Source: CATQHP01 sp965214915 (GTDB taxonomy: Bacteria; Acidobacteriota; Terriglobia; Bryobacterales; UBA6623). From it: DNA of 64,000 nucleotides. Under the pieces are notes generated by a model, which worked only from the letters and a program-made list of their open reading frames with translations, had not been told where the DNA came from and searched no databases. This document shows positions 32,778 to 42,123 of this stretch, in pieces (the first letter of the stretch is position 1; each line of letters starts with the position of its first letter). A program made the translations under genes and the position numbers. Location: assembly GCA_965214915.1 (NCBI GenBank), contig CBDCCP010000001.1:372001-436000 (forward strand), given 5' to 3'.

Positions 32778-34205
32778 ATGCGCTCCGTTCGTCTTTTCTG
32801 CGGGCTCGCCGTTCTTGCCGCTTGCGGCGGCGAGGCGCCGGAACCCGGATCGTCCAAGCCCAACATCGTCTGGATTATGGCCGACGACCTCGGTTACGGC
32901 GACCTCGGCGCGTACGGCCAAACGCAAATTCAGACGCCGCATCTCGACCGCATGGCGGCGGAAGGCATACGCTTTACCGATGTTTATGCGGGCTTTACCG
33001 TTTGCGCGCCGTCGAGAAGCGTGTTGATGACGGGACAGCACACCGGCCATACCCGCGTGCGGCGCAACGGTTCGCCAGGCCTGCTCGATGAAGACGTGAC
33101 CGTAGCGGAACTGCTCAAGGAGCAAGGCTATGCGACGGCGCTGATCGGCAAGTGGGGTCTGGGCATGGAAGATTCTCCGGGCGCTCCGTGGCGGCAGGGC
33201 TTCGACCATTTCTTCGGCTATCTGAGCCAGGGACATGCGCATAATTACTATCCGCAGTTCTTGATGCGCCGGGGAGACCGCGTTCCCTTGCGCAACGAGG
33301 TCATCCCGTCCGGCCGCTACAACGGCATGAGCGGCGTCGCCGTGAAACGGGTCGATTATTCGCACGACCTGCTGATGGAAGAAGCCTTGAGCTGGCTGCA
33401 AGAACATGCGTCGGAGCCATTTTTTCTGTATCTGGCTCTGACCATTCCCCATGCGAACAACGAAGCCGGCGCCCGCGAAGGCGGCGGCGACCCCGGCATG
33501 CAAAACGTTAAGGCCGAGATCGGCGCTCACCGCGAGCGGATCGGGATGGAAGTCCCCGACGCAGGCATATACGACGGCAAAGACTGGCCCGGCCCGCAGA
33601 AGGGCGCCGCGGCAATGATCTCGTATATGGATGCCGGCATCGGCCGTCTGTTCGACGCACTGCGGCAGCACGGCGTCGACGAGAACACGCTGGTCTTTTT
33701 CACGTCCGACAACGGCCCGCACAAAGAAGGCGGCAACGACCCGTTTTTCTTCGACTCGAACGGCCCGCTGCAAGGTTATAAGCGCTCGCTGCACGATGGC
33801 GGTATCCGCGTCCCGATGATTGTGCGCTGGCCGGGAAAAGCGCCCGCCGGCGCGACCAGCGATTTCGTATGGTATTTCGCCGATTTTTTGCCTACCGTCG
33901 CCGACCTGCTTGGGTTCGAGGTACCCGAGTCTGTTGACGGCATCAGCGTTCTCCCGACGCTGACGGGCGCCCGGCAGGAAGGGGGCGACCGCTTTCTCTA
34001 CTGGGGCGGAACTCCGGGCAACGCGGAGGCCGTTCGTTGGGGCAAATGGAAGGCCGTGCGCGAAGGTCCGGAAGAACCGCTCGAGTTGTTCGATCTGACT
34101 GTCGACCCGGGGGAAGAAAACGACGTGGCGGCCGACAATCGAGCAACGGTGGATGCCGTCCGGCAATACATCGACCAAGCCGTGACGCCTCTTTCGTCAG
34201 ACTGA
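32778..34205 (+). CDS. Sulfatase lipoprotein (Cys-type)
   Basis: 475 aa from ATG 32778 (MRSVRLFCGLAVLAACGGEA), a lipoprotein signal with lipobox LAAC (Cys16); an ATG 36 bp upstream would add 12 unrelated residues. The core begins PNIVWIMADDLGYGDLGAYG (Asp36, Asp37). The formylglycine motif is CAPSRSVLMTGQHTGHTRVR (read CAPSR, Cys76). Other ligands lie in FFTSDNGPHKEGG. This is the arylsulfatase A-like class, exported and anchored outside. It shares the 5' region with the divergent PhoD-like gene, and the GyrI-like gene follows 35 bp downstream. Confidence 0.92.
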   Translation: MRSVRLFCGLAVLAACGGEAPEPGSSKPNIVWIMADDLGYGDLGAYGQTQIQTPHLDRMAAEGIRFTDVYAGFTVCAPSRSVLMTGQHTGHTRVRRNGSPGLLDEDVTVAELLKEQGYATALIGKWGLGMEDSPGAPWRQGFDHFFGYLSQGHAHNYYPQFLMRRGDRVPLRNEVIPSGRYNGMSGVAVKRVDYSHDLLMEEALSWLQEHASEPFFLYLALTIPHANNEAGAREGGGDPGMQNVKAEIGAHRERIGMEVPDAGIYDGKDWPGPQKGAAAMISYMDAGIGRLFDALRQHGVDENTLVFFTSDNGPHKEGGNDPFFFDSNGPLQGYKRSLHDGGIRVPMIVRWPGKAPAGATSDFVWYFADFLPTVADLLGFEVPESVDGISVLPTLTGARQEGGDRFLYWGGTPGNAEAVRWGKWKAVREGPEEPLELFDLTVDPGEENDVAADNRATVDAVRQYIDQAVTPLSSD

Positions 34206-34240
34206 GCCGCGAGACTTTCATTCGTGAAAGGAGGACCCTC

Positions 34241-34843
34241 ATGCCCGGCAAAGTGGACCTGAAAAAGCAGCACAAGCCGCTGTTTACGGCAAAAACAGCC
34301 CCCACTATCATCGACGCGCCGGCGCTTTCTTACTTGATGGTCGACGGCGCCGGCGCGCCGGACGGCGCCGAATTTCAGAACGCCATCGGCGCGATTTACG
34401 CGGTTGCGTATTCCATCAAATTTTCCCGCAAGAAAGCGGGGTGGGGGCCGGATTATGTCATTCCGCCGCTGGAAATGTTGTGGTGGAGCGAAGGCGAGGG
34501 AGAATTCGACCTGATCGAACGGCCCGAAGCGGCGCGTTGGACCGCGATGGTCATGCAACCCGATTTCATCGAAGCCGGCGATGTCGACGCGGGAGTTGCA
34601 GCAGCCAAAGCCAATCCGGCCCTCGACGGACTGCGGCTCGATTCCTTGGCCGCGGGGCGCGCGGCCCAAATGCTGTATGTCGGCCCGTATTCCGCTATGG
34701 GCCCCCATATCGAGCGCCTCCATCGGTTTATTGCCGGCGAAGGACTTTCGCTCAGCGGCAAGCACCACGATGTCTATCTCAGCGATCCTCGCCGCACGCC
34801 GCCGGAGAGGCTCAAGACGATCTTGCGCCAACCGGTCGCATAG
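34241..34843 (+). CDS. GyrI-like small-molecule-binding domain protein
   Basis: 200 aa from ATG 34241, preceded by AAAGGAGG (34227-34234), a strong ribosome-binding site that decides the start. Family traits: KTAPTIIDAPALSYLMVDGA near the N-terminus, LEMLWWSEG and YVGPYSAMGPHIERLHRF. These proteins bind small hydrophobic ligands; some are hydrolases for cytotoxic compounds. No HTH is attached, so it is not itself a regulator. It leads the run of CoA-transferase and carboxylase genes on the same strand. Confidence 0.85.
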   Translation: MPGKVDLKKQHKPLFTAKTAPTIIDAPALSYLMVDGAGAPDGAEFQNAIGAIYAVAYSIKFSRKKAGWGPDYVIPPLEMLWWSEGEGEFDLIERPEAARWTAMVMQPDFIEAGDVDAGVAAAKANPALDGLRLDSLAAGRAAQMLYVGPYSAMGPHIERLHRFIAGEGLSLSGKHHDVYLSDPRRTPPERLKTILRQPVA

Positions 34844-34888
34844 TTCCGCTGTCAAACCTCCTGTCGCGGAAATCACATCGAGCAAGCG

Positions 34889-36064
34889 ATGAACCGGGGA
34901 ACGCAGGCATTGGAGGGCATCTCCGTTTTCGACGTTGCCGGTACAGTCGCCGCCGCCTATTGCGGAAAATTGTTTGCGGATCACGGCGCCCGGACGATCC
35001 TGGTCGAGCCGCCGGGCAGCGGATTCGCCACACGCGGACTCGCTCCCTTCGTTCCGGGCGTCGAGTCGCCCGAGTCCAGCGCGATGCATTCTTATTTGAG
35101 TACGAACAAGCGCAGCATCGAGTTGGATATGGGCAGCCCCAGGGACGCCGCGAAGTTTTTCGAGTTGGCGCGAGGCAGCGCGCTGGTGATCGACTCCGCC
35201 GTCGGAGACTGCCGGGGCGTCGATCCGGAACGGCTTGCCGCGGCGGCTCCGAACGGCGTCTTGATGTCCGTTACATGGTTCGGGCAGGACGGCCCGTACC
35301 GCAATTTCGCGGGGGCGGACGGCGTTTGCCAAGCTCTCACCGGTCAGTTGTACCCAATCGGGCCGGCGGCCGAGGCGCCGCTGATGCCGGGCGGCTATCA
35401 GGCGCAGATTGTCGGCGGACTGACGGCCTACATTGCCGCCTTGGGGCAGATCGTGGCGCGCGAAATGGGTAACATCGAAGGCTTCGCCCACCTCGACGTG
35501 TCGATCTACGAGGCCAATCTCTGCTTTACCGTGCTGGGAGGCATCCGCGGCTACAACGGAATCGAAACGCCCAAGCGGATGGGCGTGAACCGCTTTCCGC
35601 CGACTTATCCGCTGGGCGTTTATCCCTGCCGCGACGGCTGGCTCGGCGTGACGGCGTTGACTCCGGCGCAATGGAAGAGTTTCTGCGCCCTGCTCGGCAT
35701 CGAAGATCTTGCGGACTTGCCGAAGTACCGAACAACATTGGGGCGATTGGCGGACGCGGACGCGATCGACAAGAGAATCTCGGCCGCCGTACGCGAGCGG
35801 TCGGCGGAAGAGCTGTTCCATCGCGGCCAGCAGTTGCGCATCCCGCTTGCGCCCGTGCCGACGATGGAGCAGCTTTTCGAGGTGGATCAATACGTCGCGC
35901 GAAAAGCGTTCGCCGCGGTTTCGCATCCCGATCAGGGCGAATTTCAAGCGCCGGTCACGCCGTTCCGGCTGTTTCGAACGCCGGCCGCCGCGGGCGGCAG
36001 AGCGCCGCGCCTGGGGCAAGACACCAAAGCGCTGCTGGCGGGCGCGCGGGAATTACGGGCATGA
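34889..36064 (+). CDS. Family III CoA-transferase (CaiB/BaiF)
   Basis: 391 aa, normal for the family. Signature pieces are VFDVAGTVAAAYCGKLFADH (residues about 12-31) and GVLMSVTWFGQDGPYRNF, with the catalytic Asp in HLDVSIYEA (Asp203 by count). It moves CoA between carboxylates. The next gene, another family III CoA-transferase, overlaps it by 4 bp (ATGA, 36061-36064). Tandem family III genes can form heteromeric enzymes or act in sequence. Substrate unknown; the downstream carboxylase suggests activation of an acyl group for carboxylation or its reverse. Confidence 0.9.
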   Translation: MNRGTQALEGISVFDVAGTVAAAYCGKLFADHGARTILVEPPGSGFATRGLAPFVPGVESPESSAMHSYLSTNKRSIELDMGSPRDAAKFFELARGSALVIDSAVGDCRGVDPERLAAAAPNGVLMSVTWFGQDGPYRNFAGADGVCQALTGQLYPIGPAAEAPLMPGGYQAQIVGGLTAYIAALGQIVAREMGNIEGFAHLDVSIYEANLCFTVLGGIRGYNGIETPKRMGVNRFPPTYPLGVYPCRDGWLGVTALTPAQWKSFCALLGIEDLADLPKYRTTLGRLADADAIDKRISAAVRERSAEELFHRGQQLRIPLAPVPTMEQLFEVDQYVARKAFAAVSHPDQGEFQAPVTPFRLFRTPAAAGGRAPRLGQDTKALLAGARELRA

Positions 36065-37296
36065 GCCGTCCTTCGTTTTTGAAGGGGCTGCGGGTTGTCG
36101 ATCTGTCGATGGGCTGGGCGGGTCCGCTCGCGGCCCGGCATCTCGCCGACATGGGCGCCGAAGTGCTGAAAATCGAATCCTGCGCGCGTTTCGATTGGTG
36201 GCGCGGCTGGGAGCCGACTCAAGAGTGGCTCGATGCCGGCGAGGCCGAGAAGGCCGTCACCTTCAATATGGTGAACCGCAACAAGCTCGACGCGACGCTC
36301 GACCTGACGGCGCAGCGCGGCCGCGGCCTTCTGCTCGAGCTCGTCTCGAAATCCGACATCGTTGTGGAGAACTACTCGGCCGGGGCGCTGCCGAAACTCA
36401 ATCTCGGATATGAAGTCCTGCGGCAAGCGAAACCCAATCTGATTATGCTGTCGCTGCCCGCGTTCGGCAGCACCGGGCCTTGGCGCACATACCGCGCTTA
36501 CGGATCGACGACCGAGCAGGCGTCCGGCTTGCCGCATCTTTGCGGTAAGGATGGCGGATTGCCGACCATGGCGCACGTTGCTCTCGGCGACGCCGTAGGC
36601 GGCTTGAACGGAGCCGCGGCGCTGCTCACTGCGGTCAGGCGTCTCAACAAGACCGGCGAAGGTCAATTCGTGGATTTGTCGCAATCGGAATGCTTGTTCC
36701 CACTAGGCGCGCACGGCATCGTGGAGCAAGCCGTGACGGGAAAAACTCCTTCCCGGTGGGGCAACGGCTCGCCGCGGTTTGCGCCGCACGGAGTCTATCG
36801 TTGCGCCGGCAGCGACCGATGGCTGGCGGTGCAAGTGCAGAACGAGGCGCAGTGGGCCGGTCTTCGGGAGGCGGTGGGCCGTCCCGTTGCCGGTTTCGGC
36901 TCGGTCGAAGACCGTCTCGAACGCCGCGGGGAGCTGGACGAAGCGGTCACCCGCTGGACCCGCGCTCATGACGCCTGGGAGGCAATGCGCCTCCTGCAGT
37001 CGGCGGGAGTCCCCGCCGGCGTCGTCCGCCCGGCATCGGATTTAACCGAGGACGCCCATCTTCAGGCGCGGGGCTACTGGAGGATCATGGAACGGGATTT
37101 CGTCGGCGCCCAGCCGAACCCGCTGGCGCCGTATCGGCTGGTCGGAGCGCCGTTCGACATCGAACGGCCCGCGCCTACGTTGGGCCGACACAACCGCGAG
37201 ATACTCGGCGGGATACTGGGCCTGTCGGATCGCGAGATCGCAGACCTCGCCGAGTCGGGGATCATTGGGAATCGCCCGCTGATGCCTGTCCGTTAG
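36061..37296 (+). CDS. Family III CoA-transferase (CaiB/BaiF), second copy
   Basis: 411 aa from ATG 36061, whose first 4 bases overlap the preceding stop. Motifs: LRVVDLSMGWAGPLAARHLA, GAEVLKIESCARFDWWRGW and the catalytic Asp in GQFVDLSQSE (Asp205 by count). The first and second copies are only distantly similar, so this is an old pairing, not a recent duplication. The carboxylase gene starts 18 bp downstream, so all three form one operon. Confidence 0.92.
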   Translation: MSRPSFLKGLRVVDLSMGWAGPLAARHLADMGAEVLKIESCARFDWWRGWEPTQEWLDAGEAEKAVTFNMVNRNKLDATLDLTAQRGRGLLLELVSKSDIVVENYSAGALPKLNLGYEVLRQAKPNLIMLSLPAFGSTGPWRTYRAYGSTTEQASGLPHLCGKDGGLPTMAHVALGDAVGGLNGAAALLTAVRRLNKTGEGQFVDLSQSECLFPLGAHGIVEQAVTGKTPSRWGNGSPRFAPHGVYRCAGSDRWLAVQVQNEAQWAGLREAVGRPVAGFGSVEDRLERRGELDEAVTRWTRAHDAWEAMRLLQSAGVPAGVVRPASDLTEDAHLQARGYWRIMERDFVGAQPNPLAPYRLVGAPFDIERPAPTLGRHNREILGGILGLSDREIADLAESGIIGNRPLMPVR

Positions 37297-37314
37297 ACAA
37301 GAAGGAAAGCTCTG

Positions 37315-40300
37315 ATGAAGTTGTTGATCGCCAACCGCGGCGAAATCGCGATTCGGGTTGCGCGGGCCGCCGCCGATCTCGATATTCCTGCCGTTGCGGT
37401 TTATTCCGAGGACGACGCTCGATCGCTGCACGTTCTTCGCGCGGGCCGGTCCGCCGCGCTTGCAGGCAGCGGCCCCCGCGCCTACCTGAACATCGAGCAA
37501 GTCATCGCGGCTGCGAAGAAGCACGGTTGCGATGCCGTCCATCCCGGATATGGATTTTTGAGCGAGAACGCCGCATTCGCCGCACGCTGCGCGGAAGAAA
37601 GTCTTCTGTTCGTCGGTCCGCCGCCGGAAGTTTTGGCGCTGTTCGGGGATAAAGCCCGCGCGCGGGTTCTTGCCGAGAAACACAGCGTTCCGGTCGTGCC
37701 GGGCATTTCGCAAGCCGTCTCGCTCGCAGAGGCGCAGGATTTTTACGAAAGCTTGCCGGCAGGTTCGGCGATGTTGATCAAAGCCGTCGGCGGCGGCGGC
37801 GGGCGGGGCATGCGTCTGGTAACGAGCCGCAGCGCGGTCGAAAATGCCTATGCCCGCGGGCGGTCAGAAGCGGAATCGGCATTCGGCGCGGGCGGCGTGT
37901 TCGTCGAGCGGTTTCTGCCGCGGGCCAGGCACATCGAAGTGCAAATCGCCGCCGACGGCGAAGGCAACGTGAGCGCGCTCGGCGACCGCGACTGCACATT
38001 GCAGCGGCGTCATCAAAAGATCGTCGAGATCGCGCCCGCTCCCCAGCTTGACGGCGCGCTGCGGGCGAACTTGGCGGCGGCGGCGGTCAAGCTGGCAAGC
38101 GCCGCGCGGTACCGCAACCTCGGGACATTCGAATTTCTGGTCGAGGATGCCGCCTGCCCCGACGGATTCTTATTTATCGAAGCCAACGCCCGGCTGCAAG
38201 TCGAGCATACCGTGACCGAGGAAGTCACCGGGATCGATCTCGTCCGATTGCAGATCGAAATCGCGCGCGGGAAGTCTTTGCCGGAACTGGGCGCCGCGCA
38301 GTCCATGATACCGGCGCCGCGCGGTTTCGCGGTTCAGGCGCGCGTGAACATGGAGACAATGGGGCCGAACGGAGACATCCGCCCGTCGGGCGGCCTTTTG
38401 ACAGCGTTCGAGATTCCGTCGGGGCCGCGGATTCGAACCGACACTTTCGGCTATTCCGGCTACCGCGCGAGTCCGGCGTTCGATCCGCTGCTGGCAAAGG
38501 TCGTCGCCTACTCGCCCTCCGCCGACTTCCCGGCCGCGGCGGCGCGGACCGCGCGGGCGCTGAGCGAGTTTCGCATCGCCGGCGTAGAGACGAATATCGC
38601 TTTTCTGCGGGCGCTGCTGGCGCACCCCGACATCCTCGGAGTCCGTGCTTACACGCGCTTTGTGGACGATCGGGCAAGCGAGCTGGCGGCGGCTTCCAGG
38701 GATTACGAATCGGCAAATCTTGCGGCCCCCGGCGGAGCGGAGGAAGACCGGCTCACCGCGGGCGCCAAGATCGACAGCGAGGACCCGCTTGCCGTGCTCG
38801 CTCACGGCAAGACCGCGAGCGCGTCCGCCGCATCCCATGCGGCGGCATCCGCAATCGAGGGACTTGTTGCCGTTCGGGCGCCGATGCAGGGAACGATTGT
38901 GAGTCTGGACGCCGCCGCAGGCGGAGAGATCAGAGAGCGGGAGCGCATTCTCGTGATGGAGGCCATGAAAATGGAGCACGAGATATGCTCCACGGTCAGC
39001 GGCGCCGTTCAAGAACTCACCGTTGCGGTTGGCGATACGGTTTACGAAGGAAGTCCGTTGGCGTTCATCGAAGAAAAGGAGCTCGCGCCGCAAGCGGACG
39101 ACGGCGGCGGAGCCCTCGATCTCGATGCCGTACGGCCTGACTTGGCGGAAGTTCACGAGCGCCATCGCGTCACGCTCGACGAAGCCAGACCGGACGCGGT
39201 AGCCAAGCGCCGCAAGACGCAGCAGCGCACGGCCCGGGAAAACGTCGACGATCTTTGCGACGCGGGGAGCTTCATCGAATACGGCCAACTTGCGCTGACC
39301 CCCGGGTCGGGGCTGCCGCGCAGCGAAGCGATTCGCAAATTCCCCGCCGACGGCATGGTTACCGGCATCGGTTCGGTCAACGGCGGACAATTTCCCGGCG
39401 AGGCGTCGCGCTGCGTGGTCATGGCCTACGACTATACGGTGCTCGCCGGAACTCAAGGGGTTACCAACCATCTCAAGACCGACCGCATGCTCGAATTGGC
39501 GCGCAAGTGGCGGCGCCCCGTGGCGCTCTTCGCCGAAGGCGGCGGCGGCCGCGCGGGCACGGGCGGCAAGCGCAAAGGCGGAACCGGGACCACCGGAGCC
39601 GGACAAGGCCGGACCGACGACGCTTACCGCCCGCTCGATGTTTCGACATTCGCCACGATGGGCTCTCTCAGCGGATGGGTTCCTCTGGTGGGCATCGCGT
39701 CGCGTTACTGCTTCGCCGGCAACGCTTCTCTGTTGGGTTGCTGCGATGTGATCATCGCCACTGAAAATTCGAGCATCGGCATGGGCGGCCCGGCGCTCAT
39801 TGAAGGCGGCGGACTCGGCATTTTCCGCCCGGATGAAATCGGCCCGATGGATGTCCAGGTTCCGAGCGGCGTAGTCGATATTGCGGTCACGGACGAGGCC
39901 GCGGCAGTGGCCGCGGCGAAGCAGTATCTGTCGTACTTCCAAGGTCCGGTCGGCTGCTGGGAGTGCGCCGATCAGAGGTTGCTGCGCAACGCCGTTCCCG
40001 AGAACCGGTTACGGGTTTACGACCTCCGCAGTCTGATTCGAACGCTTGCGGATACGGGAAGCGTCCTGGAGTTGCGCCCGCAATTCGGACCGGGCATGAT
40101 CACCGCCTTGGCGCGGATCGAGGGGCGGCCGCTGGGAATCATCGCCAACAATCCGAAGTATCTGTCGGGCGCGATCGACAGCGACGGATCGGATAAGGCG
40201 GCGCGCTTCATGCAGCTTTGCGATGCCTTCGACCTGCCCATCGTCGTTCTTTGCGATACGCCGGGCATGATGGTCGGCCCGGAAATCGAGCGAACCGGCC

Positions 40301-40731
40301 TGGTGCGCCACTGCAGCCGGCTGTTCGTCACCGGTCCGAATGTCACGACGCCGCTGGTGACAATCGTCCTGCGCAAGGCATACGGCCTGGGCGCGCAGGC
40401 GATGGCAGGCGGCGATATGAAGAAACCGATGTTTTGCGTGGCTTGGCCTACGGGCGAGTACGGCGGCATGGGGCTCGAAGGCCAAATGAAGCTCGGTTTT
40501 CGCAACGAGTTGGCGGCCATCGACGATCCTGAAGCGCGCCGCAGGCGTTATGACGAGCTCGTAGCCGCCGCCTACGAACGCGGCCGCGCGCTCAACGGCG
40601 GCGTGTCGTTTGCGTTCGACGACGTGATCGACCCGGCGGATTCGCGAGTCTGGATCAGCCGCGCGCTGGAGTCGGTTCCGCCGCCCGCGAAGCGCAGCGT
40701 CAAAAAGCGCCCGAACGTCGATACCTGGTAG
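37315..40731 (+). CDS. Single-chain biotin-dependent acyl-CoA carboxylase
   Basis: 1138 aa containing a complete enzyme. Residues 1 to about 455 are biotin carboxylase (MKLLIANRGEIAIRVARAAA; ATP loop GGGGGRGMRLV; FIEANARLQVEHTVTEE). A biotin carrier domain follows with EAMKMEHE, the biotinylated Lys being residue 552. Residues about 610-1110 are the carboxyltransferase, with GGGGRAGTGGKRKG and GGDMKKPMFCVAWPTGEYGG-type loops (read MKKPMFCVAWPTGEYGG). This layout matches the long-chain acyl-CoA carboxylases described from mycobacteria, which work as homohexamers. Its partners are the two CoA-transferases encoded just upstream. Confidence 0.93.
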   Translation: MKLLIANRGEIAIRVARAAADLDIPAVAVYSEDDARSLHVLRAGRSAALAGSGPRAYLNIEQVIAAAKKHGCDAVHPGYGFLSENAAFAARCAEESLLFVGPPPEVLALFGDKARARVLAEKHSVPVVPGISQAVSLAEAQDFYESLPAGSAMLIKAVGGGGGRGMRLVTSRSAVENAYARGRSEAESAFGAGGVFVERFLPRARHIEVQIAADGEGNVSALGDRDCTLQRRHQKIVEIAPAPQLDGALRANLAAAAVKLASAARYRNLGTFEFLVEDAACPDGFLFIEANARLQVEHTVTEEVTGIDLVRLQIEIARGKSLPELGAAQSMIPAPRGFAVQARVNMETMGPNGDIRPSGGLLTAFEIPSGPRIRTDTFGYSGYRASPAFDPLLAKVVAYSPSADFPAAAARTARALSEFRIAGVETNIAFLRALLAHPDILGVRAYTRFVDDRASELAAASRDYESANLAAPGGAEEDRLTAGAKIDSEDPLAVLAHGKTASASAASHAAASAIEGLVAVRAPMQGTIVSLDAAAGGEIRERERILVMEAMKMEHEICSTVSGAVQELTVAVGDTVYEGSPLAFIEEKELAPQADDGGGALDLDAVRPDLAEVHERHRVTLDEARPDAVAKRRKTQQRTARENVDDLCDAGSFIEYGQLALTPGSGLPRSEAIRKFPADGMVTGIGSVNGGQFPGEASRCVVMAYDYTVLAGTQGVTNHLKTDRMLELARKWRRPVALFAEGGGGRAGTGGKRKGGTGTTGAGQGRTDDAYRPLDVSTFATMGSLSGWVPLVGIASRYCFAGNASLLGCCDVIIATENSSIGMGGPALIEGGGLGIFRPDEIGPMDVQVPSGVVDIAVTDEAAAVAAAKQYLSYFQGPVGCWECADQRLLRNAVPENRLRVYDLRSLIRTLADTGSVLELRPQFGPGMITALARIEGRPLGIIANNPKYLSGAIDSDGSDKAARFMQLCDAFDLPIVVLCDTPGMMVGPEIERTGLVRHCSRLFVTGPNVTTPLVTIVLRKAYGLGAQAMAGGDMKKPMFCVAWPTGEYGGMGLEGQMKLGFRNELAAIDDPEARRRRYDELVAAAYERGRALNGGVSFAFDDVIDPADSRVWISRALESVPPPAKRSVKKRPNVDTW

Positions 40732-40803
40732 CTTGCGAACCCGGCGGCCGGGCGGACCAGGGCCGTTGCGGACAAGGCAGACCGTCTCGTGTACTCTGAA
40801 GTT

Positions 40804-41256
40804 ATGCTCCGAATTTTCCTCGCGCTCCTGACTTCCGCCGGCCTGTACGCCGCCGATCTGAAACTCGGCCGGCCGCTGACTTTGAACGAGCCCCTGGAGA
40901 TCGGAAAGCTGCTCGCGGCTGCGGACGATTACGTCGGCAAGACCGTGCAGGTCAAAGGGAAAATCACGGAAGTCTGCCTCATGGCGGGCTGTTGGATGAT
41001 GCTTCGCGGCGACGGCGGAGACATGGTGCGCATCAAGGTGGCCGATGGAGAGATCGTTTTTCCACGGGAGGCGTTGGGACGCGAGGCTCTTGCCGAGGGC
41101 AAGTTCGTGCGCTTCGAGTTATCGCAGGAGCAGGCCGCCGCCGCCGCGCAGCATGAGGCCGAAGAGCAGGGCCGCCGCTTAGACCCCCTGAGCGTGAAAG
41201 GCCCGCAAGTCGTTTATCGGATACAGGGAAGCGGCGCTGTCGTGATGTCTCCGTGA
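40804..41256 (+). CDS. DUF4920-like secreted protein
   Basis: 150 aa with an N-terminal signal peptide (MLRIFLALLTSAGLYAA). The mature part is an OB-like fold: DYVGKTVQVKGKITEVCLMA, GCWMMLRGDGGDMVRIKVAD. The VC...GCWM pattern is the mark of DUF4920. A long helix (QEQAAAAAQHEAEEQ) follows the core. Role unknown; members occur in envelope or metal-related contexts. It is separated from the carboxylase by 72 bp and probably has its own promoter. Confidence 0.72.
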   Translation: MLRIFLALLTSAGLYAADLKLGRPLTLNEPLEIGKLLAAADDYVGKTVQVKGKITEVCLMAGCWMMLRGDGGDMVRIKVADGEIVFPREALGREALAEGKFVRFELSQEQAAAAAQHEAEEQGRRLDPLSVKGPQVVYRIQGSGAVVMSP

Positions 41257-41319
41257 AATAGCCGGACCTTCGCTCACGGCAAGAAGACCAACTTGACCGG
41301 CATCGCCGGAATCGGCGGC

Positions 41320-41446
41320 CTGAAGCTGAAAACTCCCGCTTCAAGACTGGCAACTCGCGGTCCACTCGCCCGATCCGCCCGCCCAATTCATCCTTGAGTT
41401 CCTGCAGATCGTCTTTCGCGGCCGATTCCTTGGCTACCGGAATCGC
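41320..41446 (-). pseudogene. Remnant of a small coiled-coil protein
   Basis: The 303 bp between the DUF4920-like gene and the nudix gene has no intact gene. On the minus strand one frame, entered just after a stop at 41447-41449, reads KESAAKDDLQELKDELGG then RIGRVDRELPVLKREF. This is a coiled-coil pattern like those of the small proteins at 27725 and 57179. There is no start codon, and the frame loses the pattern after about 35 residues, so I take it as a scrap. Confidence 0.3.
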
Positions 41447-41559
41447 CTAAGCCGCCGCAACCCAATCCAACTGTCCGGTTACAGCCGGCAACTCGCACTC
41501 GCGCGGTCAAAGTCATTGTCGCCTGACGGCGCCCAAAAGCTCCATCGGCAAGGCCGTTC

Positions 41560-42123
41560 TCAGATCGCCGATTCGCTCTCCGCTTGCCCACCCTCCACGA
41601 CCGCGTGGGTCAACAACCGCAGACCGGCATAGATCTTCGGATCGATCGGATAGCCCTCGGCGCCGCGCGCCCGCAGCCAGCGGTCGACCTCGGCGACAGG
41701 CACGGCGCGGACTTGAATGTCTTCGCCTCCCACTCCGCCGCCCGGACCGACCTTTGTCAGCTCCGTCGCGTGGACGAACGTGACGATTTCGCTCGTCATC
41801 CCCCCTGAGCTCGGCGCTCGCGCGACGATCGAAAGCCGCCCCGCTCGATATCCGGTCTCTTCCTCCAATTCGCGGTTGGCCGCATCCAACAGGCTTTCGT
41901 TGCCGAACGCCGCCTCGTCGCCGACAAGTCCGGCAGGGAGCTCGATCATTTTCTTCCGTACCGGCTCGCGGTATTGCTCGACGAGCACCAACTCATCGCT
42001 TGCGGTGACGGCGATGAGAACCGCCACGTCGCGGACGCCCACCCGCTCGACGAACTCCCACCCGTTGCGTCTTCGCAGCTGCAGAAACCGGCCCTCGCCC
42101 AATGTCTCGGTCTTTCCGCTCAC
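41560..42123 (-). CDS. NUDIX hydrolase (ADP-ribose pyrophosphatase-like)
   Basis: 187 aa with a GTG start at 42123 that overlaps the upstream stop codon by 3 bases within a GTGA (42120-42123), so it is translationally coupled to pncA. The Nudix box is visible: ESLLDAANRELEEETGY, with the REL-EEETGY core; the leading Gly sits two residues further upstream than in the consensus. Upstream strands VAVLIAVTASDELVLVEQYR are typical of the ADP-ribose/NDP-sugar group. With pncA and galU it suggests NAD and nucleotide-sugar housekeeping. Confidence 0.88.
   Translation of the reverse strand: MSGKTETLGEGRFLQLRRRNGWEFVERVGVRDVAVLIAVTASDELVLVEQYREPVRKKMIELPAGLVGDEAAFGNESLLDAANRELEEETGYRAGRLSIVARAPSSGGMTSEIVTFVHATELTKVGPGGGVGGEDIQVRAVPVAEVDRWLRARGAEGYPIDPKIYAGLRLLTHAVVEGGQAESESAI

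Noticed and set aside
32694..34178. Minus-strand extension of the PhoD-like frame over the sulfatase gene
   Set aside because: The extra 495 residues are Arg/Ala-rich and antisense to a clear sulfatase; the Tat signal at 32693 gives a natural start.
38170..39942. 590-aa minus-strand open frame over the carboxylase
   Set aside because: Antisense to the biotin carrier and carboxyltransferase domains; composition is Arg-rich without motifs.
41257..41319. Further coding part upstream of the coiled-coil scrap
   Set aside because: No start codon, no ribosome-binding site and no continuing pattern were found.
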